This document shows positions 18,047-28,013 of a stretch of DNA of 30,264 nt, piece after piece; positions within the stretch are counted from its first letter, which is position 1, and each line of letters begins with the position of its first letter. The translations under genes and the position numbers were made by a program. The notes beneath the pieces were generated by a model. It was not told the DNA's origin. It ran no database searches and saw nothing but the letters and a program-made list of their open reading frames with translations. This DNA is from Chitinophagaceae bacterium (GTDB lineage: Bacteria > Bacteroidota > Bacteroidia > Chitinophagales > Chitinophagaceae): contig JADJYK010000021.1 of assembly GCA_016719815.1 (NCBI GenBank), forward strand, positions 1-30,264, in the 5' to 3' direction.

Positions 18047-19204
18047 TCATTTTTTTGCAACCGGTTTATCATGTAATGTAGCAGGTAACCAGGTATCCAT
18101 ATTCTCCAGCCGGGTTATAAGTTCATCAATAAAATTTTGTTCACTAATTCCTTTGATGATTTTGAAGTTTACAGGAACACCATCTTTATCAATCACAAAT
18201 TCTACTTGTGCATAAACCTTTTTCATTCCCTTGGGTAAGAAAGGAGCCATGTCGTTACCTAGTTTTTCGAGGTAACTCATAAACGCATCACCACCACCAG
18301 GGTATTGCGGCCATTGATGAACCGCATCTGTTACAGCAACTATGTTTCGTATGCGATGTAAAACAGGAGCTTTCTTTACAGGTTTATCTTCTATAATAAT
18401 TCTCGGTTTTTTTGCCGGGGCATCATTAACAATATATTCTCCTTTTTCGCCTGTCATTACCACGGGAAGTTGTTTATGTTTATCAAAATAGGCATACGCA
18501 TCTTCCATCCTCTCTGCAAATTTTCTTAGCGTATTATCATCTTTAGTAAGACCAGCAAGATAATTCACACTCCTTTCCACATTAAAACGTATCGGAAATA
18601 TATGTACAGGTATAAAATCCTGGCCCTGATTTTTTGCATGGGCAGCCAAAATATATAATTCCCCTATTTGTTCATCTGTAATCGGAATACATCCAACAGT
18701 AACACAACTGCCATGAATATAAATTGCACTGCCGGGGCGTAAAGAATCACTCAATATCTTATCAGATTCATTCGGATAATTAATTCCCAATGACAAATAA
18801 TAACTGCTTTTAGGATTAAACTCGTTAATGTAATAGAAGCCTTCAGGAACCTGGTAATCACCTTCCATCCGCTTGGGACCAAGTGTGCCTGCCAGTGCAC
18901 AAACCTTATATGTTTTAAAAAGTTTAAACTGGTCTTTAATATCCTGCTTCACCCATACCTCCAGCTGACTATCATACTTAAATGAACGGATATAAATATA
19001 CTTAGCAGGCCAGGTAAGATTTTTTTCCTTAAACTGCTTTTGAAGCGTATCTTCTTTTTTTACAAATGACTCAGATGCCCTTGGAAATGTTTTCTGGTAA
19101 TCAATAAACGAGTTTGAATTTTTTACAGCAGGTAAGTCTGCAGGCTGTGCCAAAACAACTCCTGCCATTAAAAAACAAAAAAAGAAAATCAGCAAGTTCT
19201 TCAT
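18047..19204 (-). CDS. YafK-type L,D-transpeptidase with C-terminal TonB-C-like domain
   Basis: ATG 19204 (MKNLLIFFFCFLMAGVVLAQ) opens a signal peptide; an ATG two codons earlier is also possible, and the longer frame is not supported. Residues ~65-215 form a YkuD/YafK catalytic domain: YIYIRSFKYDSQLEVWV, LAGTLGPKRMEGDYQVPEG, INYPNESDK and IYIHGSCVTVGCIPITDEQI. The H-G-x-C-V-x-x-G-C block holds the histidine (~164) and catalytic cysteine (~172), as in YafK. Such enzymes cut or form 3-3 crosslinks or attach proteins to peptidoglycan in the periplasm. Residues ~296-385 look like a TonB C-terminal domain: WPQYPGGGDAFMSYLEK, VYAQVEFVIDKDGVPVNFKI, a C-terminal amphipathic helix and MDTWLPATLHDKPV. 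A linker rich in Lys and Pro joins the two. No frame errors. The combination is unusual. Confidence 0.8.
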   Translation of the reverse strand: MKNLLIFFFCFLMAGVVLAQPADLPAVKNSNSFIDYQKTFPRASESFVKKEDTLQKQFKEKNLTWPAKYIYIRSFKYDSQLEVWVKQDIKDQFKLFKTYKVCALAGTLGPKRMEGDYQVPEGFYYINEFNPKSSYYLSLGINYPNESDKILSDSLRPGSAIYIHGSCVTVGCIPITDEQIGELYILAAHAKNQGQDFIPVHIFPIRFNVERSVNYLAGLTKDDNTLRKFAERMEDAYAYFDKHKQLPVVMTGEKGEYIVNDAPAKKPRIIIEDKPVKKAPVLHRIRNIVAVTDAVHQWPQYPGGGDAFMSYLEKLGNDMAPFLPKGMKKVYAQVEFVIDKDGVPVNFKIIKGISEQNFIDELITRLENMDTWLPATLHDKPVAKK

Positions 19205-19384
19205 GCTCATAATCAAAAATAACGGATAGATTCTTTTGTTTGGACTGAAAGAAACATAAACAATTTGTAAAAATAAGATACGAACCGGTAACAAACCTGC
19301 GAAAGCTTATTAACGTATGTGGAAATGTCATATACGCTATTACTAAAGTCTATATGATCTTCTTATGATAAACAGATAAAATGC

Positions 19385-20521
19385 TTACAAATTACCTCTT
19401 GCCTCCTGTTCTTTTTCAAGTGCTTCAAATAAAGCTTTAAAATTTCCTTTGCCAAAACTCCTGGCACCTTTTCGCTGAATAATTTCAAAGAACAAGGTTG
19501 GCCTGTCTTCAACCGGCTTTGAGAATAACTGAAGTAAATAGCCTTCTTCATCTCTGTCAACCAAAATTCCTAACTCCCTGAGTGGAGCAATGTCTTCATC
19601 AATTTTACCAACCCTGTCAAATAAATCGTCGTAATAACTATCCGGCACTTTTAAAAACTCAACTCCGCTGTTGCGCAATGCTGTAACAGTTTTTACAATA
19701 TCGTTAGTAGCCATTGCCACATGCTTACAGCCTTCACCATTATAAAAATCAAGATACTCTTCAACCTGGCTTTTCTTTTTCCCTTCAGCCGGTTCATTAA
19801 TCGGAAATTTAACAAACCCATTTCCGTTACTCATCACCTTGCTCATCAGCGCAGAATATTCGGTAGAAATATCATTATCGTCAAAACTCAGAATGTTTCT
19901 GAACCCCATCACTTCCTCATAGAACTTTACCCGGGGATTCATCTGGTTCCAGCCTACGTTGCCTACACAATGGTCAACATATAATAAACCGGTTTCATCA
20001 GGCGAAAAATAAGGATTATCCCATGTTCTGTATCCGGGCATAAAAGCCCCTTTGTAATTTTTTCTTTCTATGAAATAATGAACAGTATCGCCATAAGTAT
20101 GTATTCCACTCATTACCAGTTCTCCATACTCGTCTTTAAGATTCGTGGGCTCAAGACAACTCTTCCCTCCCCGTTTTGTTGTTTCCTGCCATACTCGGGT
20201 AGCATCCTGCACTTTTAAAGCCAGTACTTTTACACCATCCCCATGTTTATAAATATGGTCCGCTATAGAATTATCAGTTCGCAGTGGAGTAGTTAAAACA
20301 AATGTGAGCTTATTCTGCCTTACAGCATAGCTAGCCCTGTCTTTTACACCGGTTTCCGGACCTGCGTATGCAATTGCCTGAAAGCCAAATGCACTCATAT
20401 AAAAATGAGCGGCCTGTTTGGCGTTGCCCACATAAAATTCAACATAATCAGTACCTTCCAATGGAAGGAAATCCAGTTTTGTTTCACTAATATTTTTTTC
20501 TGCAATAGCTGAGGTATTCAT
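19385..20521 (-). CDS. hppD: 4-hydroxyphenylpyruvate dioxygenase
   Basis: The 378-residue protein converts 4-hydroxyphenylpyruvate to homogentisate in tyrosine breakdown. It has two vicinal-oxygen-chelate halves. The iron ligands are seen as His184 (YVDHCVGNV), His267 (GCKHVAMAT) and Glu346 (TLFFEIIQRKGA). The C-terminal signature FFEIIQRKGARSFGKGNFKALFEALE is the classic HPPD end (quoted in part). The length is normal and no frame break is seen, unusual in this window. Homogentisate dioxygenase and other tyrosine-catabolism genes are not in the window. A candidate -7 box TACTTTTC (20572-20565) lies about 44 bases before the ATG. Confidence 0.93.
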   Translation of the reverse strand: MNTSAIAEKNISETKLDFLPLEGTDYVEFYVGNAKQAAHFYMSAFGFQAIAYAGPETGVKDRASYAVRQNKLTFVLTTPLRTDNSIADHIYKHGDGVKVLALKVQDATRVWQETTKRGGKSCLEPTNLKDEYGELVMSGIHTYGDTVHYFIERKNYKGAFMPGYRTWDNPYFSPDETGLLYVDHCVGNVGWNQMNPRVKFYEEVMGFRNILSFDDNDISTEYSALMSKVMSNGNGFVKFPINEPAEGKKKSQVEEYLDFYNGEGCKHVAMATNDIVKTVTALRNSGVEFLKVPDSYYDDLFDRVGKIDEDIAPLRELGILVDRDEEGYLLQLFSKPVEDRPTLFFEIIQRKGARSFGKGNFKALFEALEKEQEARGNL

Positions 20522-20698
20522 ATTGTTGGTTTTATAAGTGAGAATTAATTCTTTGAGGTGGAAAGAAAAGTAAAAAAACTGGACTTTAAAAACTCTTCAC
20601 TGTGAGTGATAACATCCGTAAAATAAAATTTTGACTATGGCCAAAAAATAGCTTATAAGGATAATCTGGCAGCATGTTACAAAGTTAATTATTTGATA

Positions 20699-20730
20699 TT
20701 TGAGTTAAACAAGGCGGTTACTTACTTTTG
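20699..20730 (+). promoter_or_regulatory. Putative purK promoter, near-leaderless
   Basis: TTTG (20699-20702), a 20-base spacer and TACTTTTG (20723-20730) match the Bacteroidota TTTG-N17-23-TAnnTTTG promoter exactly. The -7 box ends five bases before the purK ATG at 20736, so transcription would begin at about the start codon. It is the best promoter match in the window. Confidence 0.6.
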
Positions 20731-20735
20731 TCCAC

Positions 20736-21731
20736 ATGCTTAAAATCGGAATCCTCGGTGGTGGACAATTAGGGCGGATGCTCCTTCAGGCAGCTGCAAA
20801 CTACACAGTTAAGACATATGTACTTGAAAATGATGACGAATGCCCGGCAGCGCATTTATGCCATCATTTTACAAAGGGTGATATAAAAGATTTCGATGCT
20901 GTTTATAATTTTGGAAGAGGCCTGGATGCCATCACTATCGAGATAGAAAATGTAGTCCTCTGCATTTGTTATTACAACCAATTTGCAGGAACTGAAACCC
21001 ACAAAGACCTTCTGCCTGCTGTACACAAAGTAAGCGAAGGGGGCTATGATGGGAAAGGTGTGCAGCTCATAAAATCAAAAGGAGACTTCAGCAAAGGATT
21101 TGATGCACCGGCAGTGCTTGAAAAAATGGTAAATATCCATAAAGAAATTGCTCTTATGGTAGCAATTGATAATTCCGGATACGGCTCTTTACCCGCCGGT
21201 GGAAATGCTGTTTGATCCTGTACTCAACTTGCTGGACTATCAGCTTTGCCCGGCCGAAATGGATATGAAAACCCTTTGGAAAGTTGAGGCAATAGCCCTT
21301 TCCGTTGCCCGTAATTTACAGTCCCCCGGCTTGTTTGCAGTCGAAATGTTTATCGACCGTAACGGCGATGTGCTGGTAAACGAAACGGCTCCAAGAGTAC
21401 ATAACAGCGGCCACCATACCATCGAAGCCCATTACAGTTCACAGTTCGATATGCTTTGGAGGATTATGCTAAACTACCCGCTTGGAAATACTGATGCCAT
21501 ATTGCCGTCTATAATGGTAAATATTATCGAGCTGATGGTTATAGCGGAGAGGTACAATATGATGGCCTGGAGGAAGTGTTGAAAATTGAAAATGCTTTTG
21601 TTCACCTTTATGGTAAAAAACAAACTAAGCCGGGTCGGAAGATGGGGCATGTAACAATTCTAAGCAGAGAAAAAGCTGACCTGCTGCATCAGTCGAACAA
21701 GGTGAAAAGAAGCTTGATTGCGAAAGCATAA
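20736..21731 (+). CDS. purK: PurK, N5-carboxyaminoimidazole ribonucleotide synthase, disrupted
   Basis: PurK uses ATP and bicarbonate to carboxylate aminoimidazole ribonucleotide in purine synthesis. ATG 20736 starts MLKIGILGGGQLGRMLLQAA, the PurK hallmark, and AITIEIENV follows. Later come SAFVITTNLQELK, THKDLLPAVHK, GGYDGKGVQLI, TALYPPVEMLFDPVLNLLDY, VEMFIDRNGDVLVNETAPRVHNSGHHT and the tail GRKMGHVTILS. The frame changes near 20955, 20998, 21178 and 21527. Between EIENV and SAFVIT about 40 residues expected of the family are missing, the ATP-grasp segment with the early nucleotide-binding lysines; this cannot be explained by a single-base error. Rebuilt, it has about 330 residues instead of the usual 370-380. 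It may be a real deletion (a pseudogene) or an assembly collapse. purE lies 5.8 kb downstream. Confidence 0.85.
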
Positions 21732-21856
21732 GTCCTCCTATCACATATAGTTACCGCTTATACAGCCTCTATATTACTGCGAAAGGTTCAGAACTCTTTT
21801 ACGTCCAATAACTTGCAATATTGTACTACCTTTATTTTTCATTATTCAACTGTAAT

Positions 21857-22924
21857 ATGAGAATTATTGCAATACTATTTTTACTGTCGGTTCTATTTGT
21901 ATCCTGTAACAGTAAAAAGAAAAAGGTTAGCGGAGGCACTCCCCAAACCGGACAGCAAAGAAATCAGACACTGCGTGTAGATGGTTACATTATCAGGCCC
22001 GAAACCTTCCAGGAAAGTTTTGAAGTACCCGGAACCATTGTTGCCAATGAAGTTTCTGAAATTCACCCCGAAGTGTCGGGCAGGTTGGTACAACTGAATG
22101 TGCTTGAAGGAAAATATGTTTCCAAAGGTGCTGTACTGGCAAAAATTTATGACGGCGACCTGCAGGCTCAGTTGAGAAAAGTACAGGTACAGCTCGAACT
22201 GGCACAAAAAACAGAAGAAAGACAATCTCAGCTGTTAAAAATACAAGGCATCAGCCAGCAGGATTACGATATTAGCCTGCTTCAGGTTAATAATCTGAAG
22301 GCTGATATTGGCATTTTACAAACCAGTATAGCAAAAACTATAGTAAGAGCTCCCTTCAGCGGGAAGATTGGTTTGAACAAAATAAGTCCGGGGGCCTATG
22401 TTACTCCCGCTTCAGTGATAGCAATAATCAACCAGACAGACCAGTTGAAACTTGATTTCAGTATTCCTGAGAAATACACTGGCAAAATTACTATTGGCCA
22501 ACTGGTTACATTCACGATTTCTGGTTCAAAAAAACAATTGGGTGCCAAGGTAGTGGCAACAGAAGCCAACATTACTGAAAATACCAGAAGCCTTACTGTA
22601 AGGGCTGCTGTAATGGCCAAAGATGAGGCCCTTATTGCAGGCGCATTTGCAAAAGTGCAGTTAAGCTTCGACCCCGACCCATCGGCTATTCTCGTTCCCA
22701 CACAGGCAATATTGCCACAAGCCAGGGGTAAAAAAATAATTTTGTATAAAGAAGGAAAAGCAGTTTTCCAGGATGTAATAACCGGTATCCGTGACTCGGC
22801 AAGAGTACAGATTACAGAAGGATTACAACCCGGAGATACAATTATTGTAACAGGTTTACTTAGTGTAAGACCCGAAGCAAAAATTCAAATTGGTAAAATA
22901 GTAAATGGCGAAGGCAAACGGTAA
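21857..22924 (+). CDS. RND efflux periplasmic adaptor (membrane fusion lipoprotein)
   Basis: ATG 21857 gives a lipoprotein signal (MRIIAILFLLSVLFVSC), so the start is placed there rather than at ATG 21821. The adaptor layout follows: a lipoyl half (IHPEVSGRLVQLNVLEGKYV), an alpha-hairpin (AQLRKVQVQLELAQKTEERQ to LLQVNNLKADIGILQ), the second lipoyl half (IVRAPFSGKIGLNKISPGAY) and a beta-barrel plus C-terminal domain (ILVPTQAILPQARGKKIILY and GLQPGDTIIVTGLLSVRPEA). About 355 residues, normal for the HlyD/AcrA family. It bridges the inner-membrane RND pump to the outer-membrane channel; both genes follow at once. No frame errors. Confidence 0.9.
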   Translation: MRIIAILFLLSVLFVSCNSKKKKVSGGTPQTGQQRNQTLRVDGYIIRPETFQESFEVPGTIVANEVSEIHPEVSGRLVQLNVLEGKYVSKGAVLAKIYDGDLQAQLRKVQVQLELAQKTEERQSQLLKIQGISQQDYDISLLQVNNLKADIGILQTSIAKTIVRAPFSGKIGLNKISPGAYVTPASVIAIINQTDQLKLDFSIPEKYTGKITIGQLVTFTISGSKKQLGAKVVATEANITENTRSLTVRAAVMAKDEALIAGAFAKVQLSFDPDPSAILVPTQAILPQARGKKIILYKEGKAVFQDVITGIRDSARVQITEGLQPGDTIIVTGLLSVRPEAKIQIGKIVNGEGKR

Positions 22925-22979
22925 AAGTCAGAAACTGTGAGAAGTTACCTCATAATTCAAAACTTTTTATTCTAAACCT

Positions 22980-22994
22980 TGCCTGAAGGCAGGC
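22980..22994. repeat. Small palindromic repeat
   Basis: TGCCTGAAGGCA (22980-22991) is a 5-bp stem with a 2-base loop, extended to GCCTGAAGGCAGGC, in the 92-base gap between adaptor and pump genes. It may be a short extragenic palindrome; it is too weak to act as an obvious terminator. Confidence 0.35.
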
Positions 22995-23016
22995 TTAAAC
23001 CCCAAACCATTACAGT

Positions 23017-26000
23017 ATGATCATTTCAGAATTAAGTTTAAAACGACCGGTGCTGGCAATAGTGATGAATATCATTATTGTACTGTTTGGTATTATTGGT
23101 TTTAAATTTTTAGGTGTTAGGGATTATCCGGCTATTGACCCTCCCAATATCAGCGTACGTACATCTTACCCAGGCGCTAATGCTGACATTATTGAAACGC
23201 AGATAACCGAACCGCTGGAAAAGGCTATTAATGGTATAGCCGGCATCAAAAACATCACATCAAGCAGCAGCAACGGAAGCAGTAATATAAATGTAGAGTT
23301 TGAATTAGAAATTAACCTCGAGGCTGCCGCCAACGATGTAAGAGATAAAGTGTCACAGGCACAGCGTTCGCTTCCCTCTGATCTTGATGCACCACCTGTT
23401 GTTTCAAAGGCCGATGCAAGCTCTGACGCCATTATCTCAATGACGGTACAAAGTAATTACCGCACCCCGTTACAAATTACAGAGTACGCCAATAATGTGC
23501 TCGTGGAAAGATTGCAAACTATTCCGGGTGTTAGTTCGATACAAATCTGGGGAGAAAAAAGATACGCAATGCGCATCTGGATTGACCCTGACAAACTTAT
23601 TGCTAAAAGGGTTACATCTAACGATGTGCAGTCGGCATTAGCAAAAGAAAATGTAGAACTTCCTTCCGGAAAAATTTCGGGAAACACAACGGAACTAACG
23701 GTAAGAACCTTCGGACGGCTGAATACAGAAGAGGAGTTCAATAATCTTATTATTAAAAATGTAAGCGGCACAGATATTCGGCTGATTGATATAGGTGAGG
23801 CGGTACTTGGCCCGGAAAATGAAGAGTCATCCATGCGGGGTAACGGTATCCCGATGATTTCGCTGGCAATCGTACCCCAACCTGGCTCAAATTATGTTTC
23901 TATATCCGATGAGTTTTATAAGCGGATGGAACAATTAAAAAAAGATGTACCCGAGGATATTACTTTCAATATAGCACTTGACCAGACAAGATTCATAAAG
24001 AAATCAATCCTTGAAGTGGAAGAAACGCTGATGCTTGCCTTTCTGCTGGTAGTGATGATTATTTATGCATTCTTCCGTGACTGGCTCATTGCGCTGCGTC
24101 CGTTAATTGATATTCCTGTTTCATTAATCGGAGCATTCTTCATCATGTACCTGATGGGCTTCACCATTAATGTTCTTTCATTACTGGCTATCGTATTGGC
24201 CACGGGCCTGGTCGTGGATGATGGTATTGTGGTAACAGAAAACATCTTTAAAAAGATGGAGAAAGGAATGAATAAGTATCAGGCCGCTGTACTGGGTTCC
24301 AGGGAAATCTATTTTGCTGTAATTGCCACATCAATTACTTTGGCCATTGTATTTCTTCCAGTAATTTTTCTGCAGGGCTTTGTGGGCCGATTATTCAGAG
24401 AGTTTGGAATTGTGCTGGCCGGTGCAGTACTTATTTCTGCATTTGTATCGCTTACATTAACCCCTGTCTTGAACATTAAGCTGGTAAGAAAAAATGTACA
24501 CAAACATTCCTGGTTGTACAATAAAACGGAACCTTTCTTTCAATGGATGGAAAATGCTTACCACTCGGCTCTAAAAAGATTTATGAGTGTACGGTGGTTT
24601 GCATTTATCATTATCATCATTTGTGCTGCAATAATTGTTTTAGTTGGCCGCTCATTACAATCTGAACTGGCACCCATGGAAGACCGCAGCCAGTTTCGCC
24701 TGCAGCTCACCGCACCAGAAGGTACATCTTACGATGCAATGGACAAATATGTTGAGAAGATGTTAAACTTTGTCCTGGACTCTGTTCCTGAATATGCAAT
24801 GGTGTTCAGCATTACATCGCCCGGTTTTTCCGGCTCTGGAAATGCCAATACAGGTTTTGTAAGGGTTACCCTAAAAGATCCTAAAGAAAGAACCCGTACG
24901 CAAAAGGAAATAGTGGCAATGGTAAATAGAAATACCCCAAGGTTCAATGAAGGAAGAGCATTTGCCATTGAAGAACAGACTATATCTGTAAGCCGTCGTG
25001 GCGGCCAGCCTGTTGCATTTGTTATCCAGAATAATAACTTCAATAAACTTACTGCCATTTTACCAAAGATTCTGGATGAAGCCAGGCAAAGTAAGATACT
25101 GATGAATCCGGATGTAGATTTAAAATTTAACAAACCGGAACTAAAAGTGGAAATTGACCGGATGAAAGCTTCAGAATTGGGTATAAGTGTAAGTGATATT
25201 TCACAAACATTGCAACTGGCATTCAGCAACAGAAGCTTGGTTATTTTACAAAGATGGTAAACAATACCAGGTCATCGGACAGGTGGCAAGAGGTGACCGT
25301 GACGATCCCAATGACCTTAAAAATCTCTTTGTCAGAAATAGCCGGGGTGAACTGATAAGTCTTGACAACCTGGTTTCTACTTCAGAATCCAACACACCTC
25401 CTACTATTTATCACTTCAACCGTTATAAATCTGCAACTATTTCAGCAGGATTACAGCCCGGAAAAACGATTGGTGACGGAATAGCCGAAATGGAACGTAT
25501 TACTGATAAGTTGCTCGACGATACTTTTGCCACAGCCCTCTCAGGTTCTTCAAGGGATTACAAAGAAAGCAGCAGTAATATCATTTTTGCCTTTATACTG
25601 GCAACAATTCTTATTTTCCTTGTATTGGCCGCCCAGTTTGAAAGCTTTATTGATCCTTTTATTATCATTATTACGGTTCTTTTTGCAATAGCAGGCGCTG
25701 TATTATCTCTTTGGATATTTGGTCATACACTGAATATATTCTCGGAAATCGGAATAATAATGCTGGTAGGACTGGTAACGAAAAATGGTATCCTGATTGT
25801 TGAATTTGCCAACCAGAACCAGCGTAAGGGAATGGGAAAAACAGAAGCTGTAATCTTTGCGGCATCACAGCGGTTAAGGCCTATCTTAATGACTAACCTT
25901 GCCATGTCGCTCGGTGCTTTGCCACTGGCCCTTTCATTGGGTGCTGCAGCAACAAGCCGAATACCATTAGGAATTGTAATTGTTGGAGGAATATTGTTCT

Positions 26001-26122
26001 CTGTTATCCTGACCATTTTCGTTATTCCTGCAATGTATTCCTACCTCTCGAAAAAAGAAAACAAGCGAAATAGAAAAATTTATTCAACAGGAAAAATCAG
26101 CACCCATTACAGATACGGGTGA
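23017..26122 (+). CDS. RND efflux pump, HAE1/AcrB family (one frameshift)
   Basis: This is the inner-membrane proton-driven pump of a tripartite efflux system. The start MIISELSLKRPVLAIVMNII is typical. Other signatures: DYPAIDPPNISVRTSYPGAN, ETQITEPLEKAINGIAGIKN, the TM4 segment LATGLVVDDGIVVTENIFKK with the paired aspartates (~400-401) that carry protons, VFLPVIFLQGFVGRLFREFG, and in the second half LVLAAQFESFIDPFII and LVGLVTKNGILIVEFANQNQ. Near 25240 a two-base loss or an extra base breaks the frame within the second docking region (FSNRSL joins a YFYKDGKQYQVIGQ-like segment). The whole protein has about 1035 residues and 12 expected membrane helices, usual for the family. Substrates could be drugs, dyes or lipids; they cannot be told from sequence. 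Confidence 0.9.
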
Positions 26123-26136
26123 CTAATTAAAGTGTT

Positions 26137-27463
26137 ATGCGAAGATTATTGATCATATTTTCATTGCTTCCGGCTTTACAAATAAGTGCTCAAAAAAAAC
26201 TGAGCCTTGAGGAAGCTATTGCAACTGCTCTTGATTTTAATTATGATATTCAGCTGTCGAAAACTGATTCTGCTGTTGCAGCCTTAGATTATTCCTATCG
26301 CAATGCTGTTTTTCTGCCAAGGCTGAACAGCTCAGCCAGCTACCTGCACAACAACAATAAGCAAAATCAGGAATTTACCACTGGTACCAAGCGGGAGGGA
26401 AAAGTAAAAACAAATAATATCTCCGCATCTGTTAATCTGAACTGGACACTTTTTGACGGGATGAAAATGTTTGCTGCCCGTGATAAAGCAGAACAACTGG
26501 TGAAATTGGGAGGACTTGGAATTAAAGAACAAATAATAAACACCATTGCTGCTGTTATCAATACATATTATAACATCGTAAGACAAAAACAGCAGTTAAA
26601 AGCTGTAGAAGAACAAATGGCATTAAGTGCTGAAAGAGCAAAACTGGCACAGTATAAACTGGATATCGGTGTAGGGACTAAACCGGATGTATTACAAAGC
26701 AAAGTGGATCATAACGCACAAAAGCATTACAGTTAGAACAGCTCACAGCTATTAGTCAGCTAAAACAGCAACTGAATCAGGCTATGAACCTGCCCGCAGG
26801 CATCAAAGAATCTCCGGATGCAATTACTTATGATGTGGATGATTTAATCCCGGTCAATGCTGCATTATCATTGGGGGATATTCAGAATAATTTTGAATCC
26901 GCAAATCCTGCGTTGCTTATTACAAAAAAGAATATTGACATAGCAGGCCTTACATTAAAAGAAAGAAAAGCGGAGCGTTTCCCTACATTGTCATTCAATT
27001 CCGCTTATAACTTTTCGAGAACTAATAACAACGTGGCGTTAAATCCTGCTCTGCCTATTTTTAACCAGAATAAAGGACTAAACTATGGCTTAACAGCCTC
27101 TATCCCTATCCTTAACGGTTTTAATACCAGGCGGCTTATTAAGCAGGCCGAACTGAATATCAGGATCCAGCGGTTGTTTTACGAAAGCCAGAAATCACAG
27201 TTGAATTTGGCAATAGTAAATGCCTTTCTTGAATACGAGCAGCAAAAAAAAGCATTGGCATTGGAAGAAGAAAACATTGTACTCGCAAGGGAAAATGTAA
27301 ACATTGTATTTCAGGTTTATAAACTGAATTCAAATACATTAATCCAGTTAAAAGAAGCTGAAAAAGTTTGCAGGATGCCTATACCCGTCTCATTACTGCC
27401 CGATACAATACTAAAGTTGCCGAAACGGAGTTATTAAGACTAAAAGGAGATTTAGTAAAATAG
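26137..27463 (+). CDS. TolC-family outer-membrane efflux channel (two frameshifts)
   Basis: ATG 26137 opens a signal peptide (MRRLLIIFSLLPALQISAQ). The TolC fold is seen as two related halves: LSLEEAIATALDFNYDIQLS with VFLPRLNSSASYLHNNNK and LNWTLFDGMKMFAARDKAEQ in the first, and AERFPTLSFNSAYNFSRTNN with LTASIPILNGFNTRRLIKQA in the second, each followed by long helical coiled segments. A missing A near 26720 and a missing base near 27370 break the frame; reading past the second recovers LQDAYTRLITARYNTKVAET and the stop at 27461. About 442 residues. It starts 14 bases after the pump gene and completes the adaptor-pump-channel operon. Confidence 0.88.
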
Positions 27464-27500
27464 CTTGTTTCTGGTTATTTTGGTTGCAAATATTATTTCT

Positions 27501-28013
27501 ATGAATCCTCTTGTTGGTATTATTATGGGCAGCGACAGTGACTTAAGTGTCATGCAGGCAGCATCAGAAATTCTGAAACAGTTTAATATTCTGCATGAAT
27601 TAACAGTAGTTTCAGCACACCGCACGCCTCACCGCATGATTGAATATGCAGAAAAAGCAAAAGAGAGAGGTCTAAAAGTAATTATAGCAGGTGCTGGCGG
27701 AGCCGCACACTTACCTGGCATGGTCGCTTCGGTAACCACTTTACCTGTTATTGGTGTTCCTATTAAATCTTCAAACTCTATCGACGGCTGGGATTCTGTT
27801 TTGTCAATCCTGCAAATGCCTAACGGAGTGCCTGTTGCCACAGTAGCATTAAATGCCGCAAAAAATGCTGGCATCCTTGCTGCACAAATTCTTAGTATTG
27901 CTGATCCCGAAATCGCAATGGTAGTGGCCGATTACAAAAAAACATTAAACAAAGAAGTGATCAGCAAGGTAGACAAACTTAAAAATGAAGGCTGGGATAA
28001 CCTTTTTGACTAG
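27501..28013 (+). CDS. purE: PurE, N5-carboxyaminoimidazole ribonucleotide mutase
   Basis: The start is ATG 27501 (MNPLVGIIMGSDSDLSVM); the longer frame start at 27465 adds a leader not expected in the family. Motifs: GIIMGSDSDLSVM, SAHRTPHRMIEYA, IIAGAGGAAHLPGMVAS, GVPIKSSNSIDGWDSVLSI and MPNGVPVATVALNAAKNA. These are the class I PurE signatures, with the S-D-S-D and S-A-H-R-T substrate-binding loops. It moves the carboxylate made by PurK to C4 of the imidazole ring in purine synthesis. 170 residues, full length, no errors. It follows tolC by 37 bases and could be read from the efflux operon's transcript; no separate promoter is obvious. Its stop overlaps that of convergent bshC. Confidence 0.94.
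   Translation: MNPLVGIIMGSDSDLSVMQAASEILKQFNILHELTVVSAHRTPHRMIEYAEKAKERGLKVIIAGAGGAAHLPGMVASVTTLPVIGVPIKSSNSIDGWDSVLSILQMPNGVPVATVALNAAKNAGILAAQILSIADPEIAMVVADYKKTLNKEVISKVDKLKNEGWDNLFD

Noticed and set aside
24729..25229. 166-codon minus-strand frame opposite the RND pump
   Set aside because: Shadow of the pump coding strand; no motif or ribosome-binding context.
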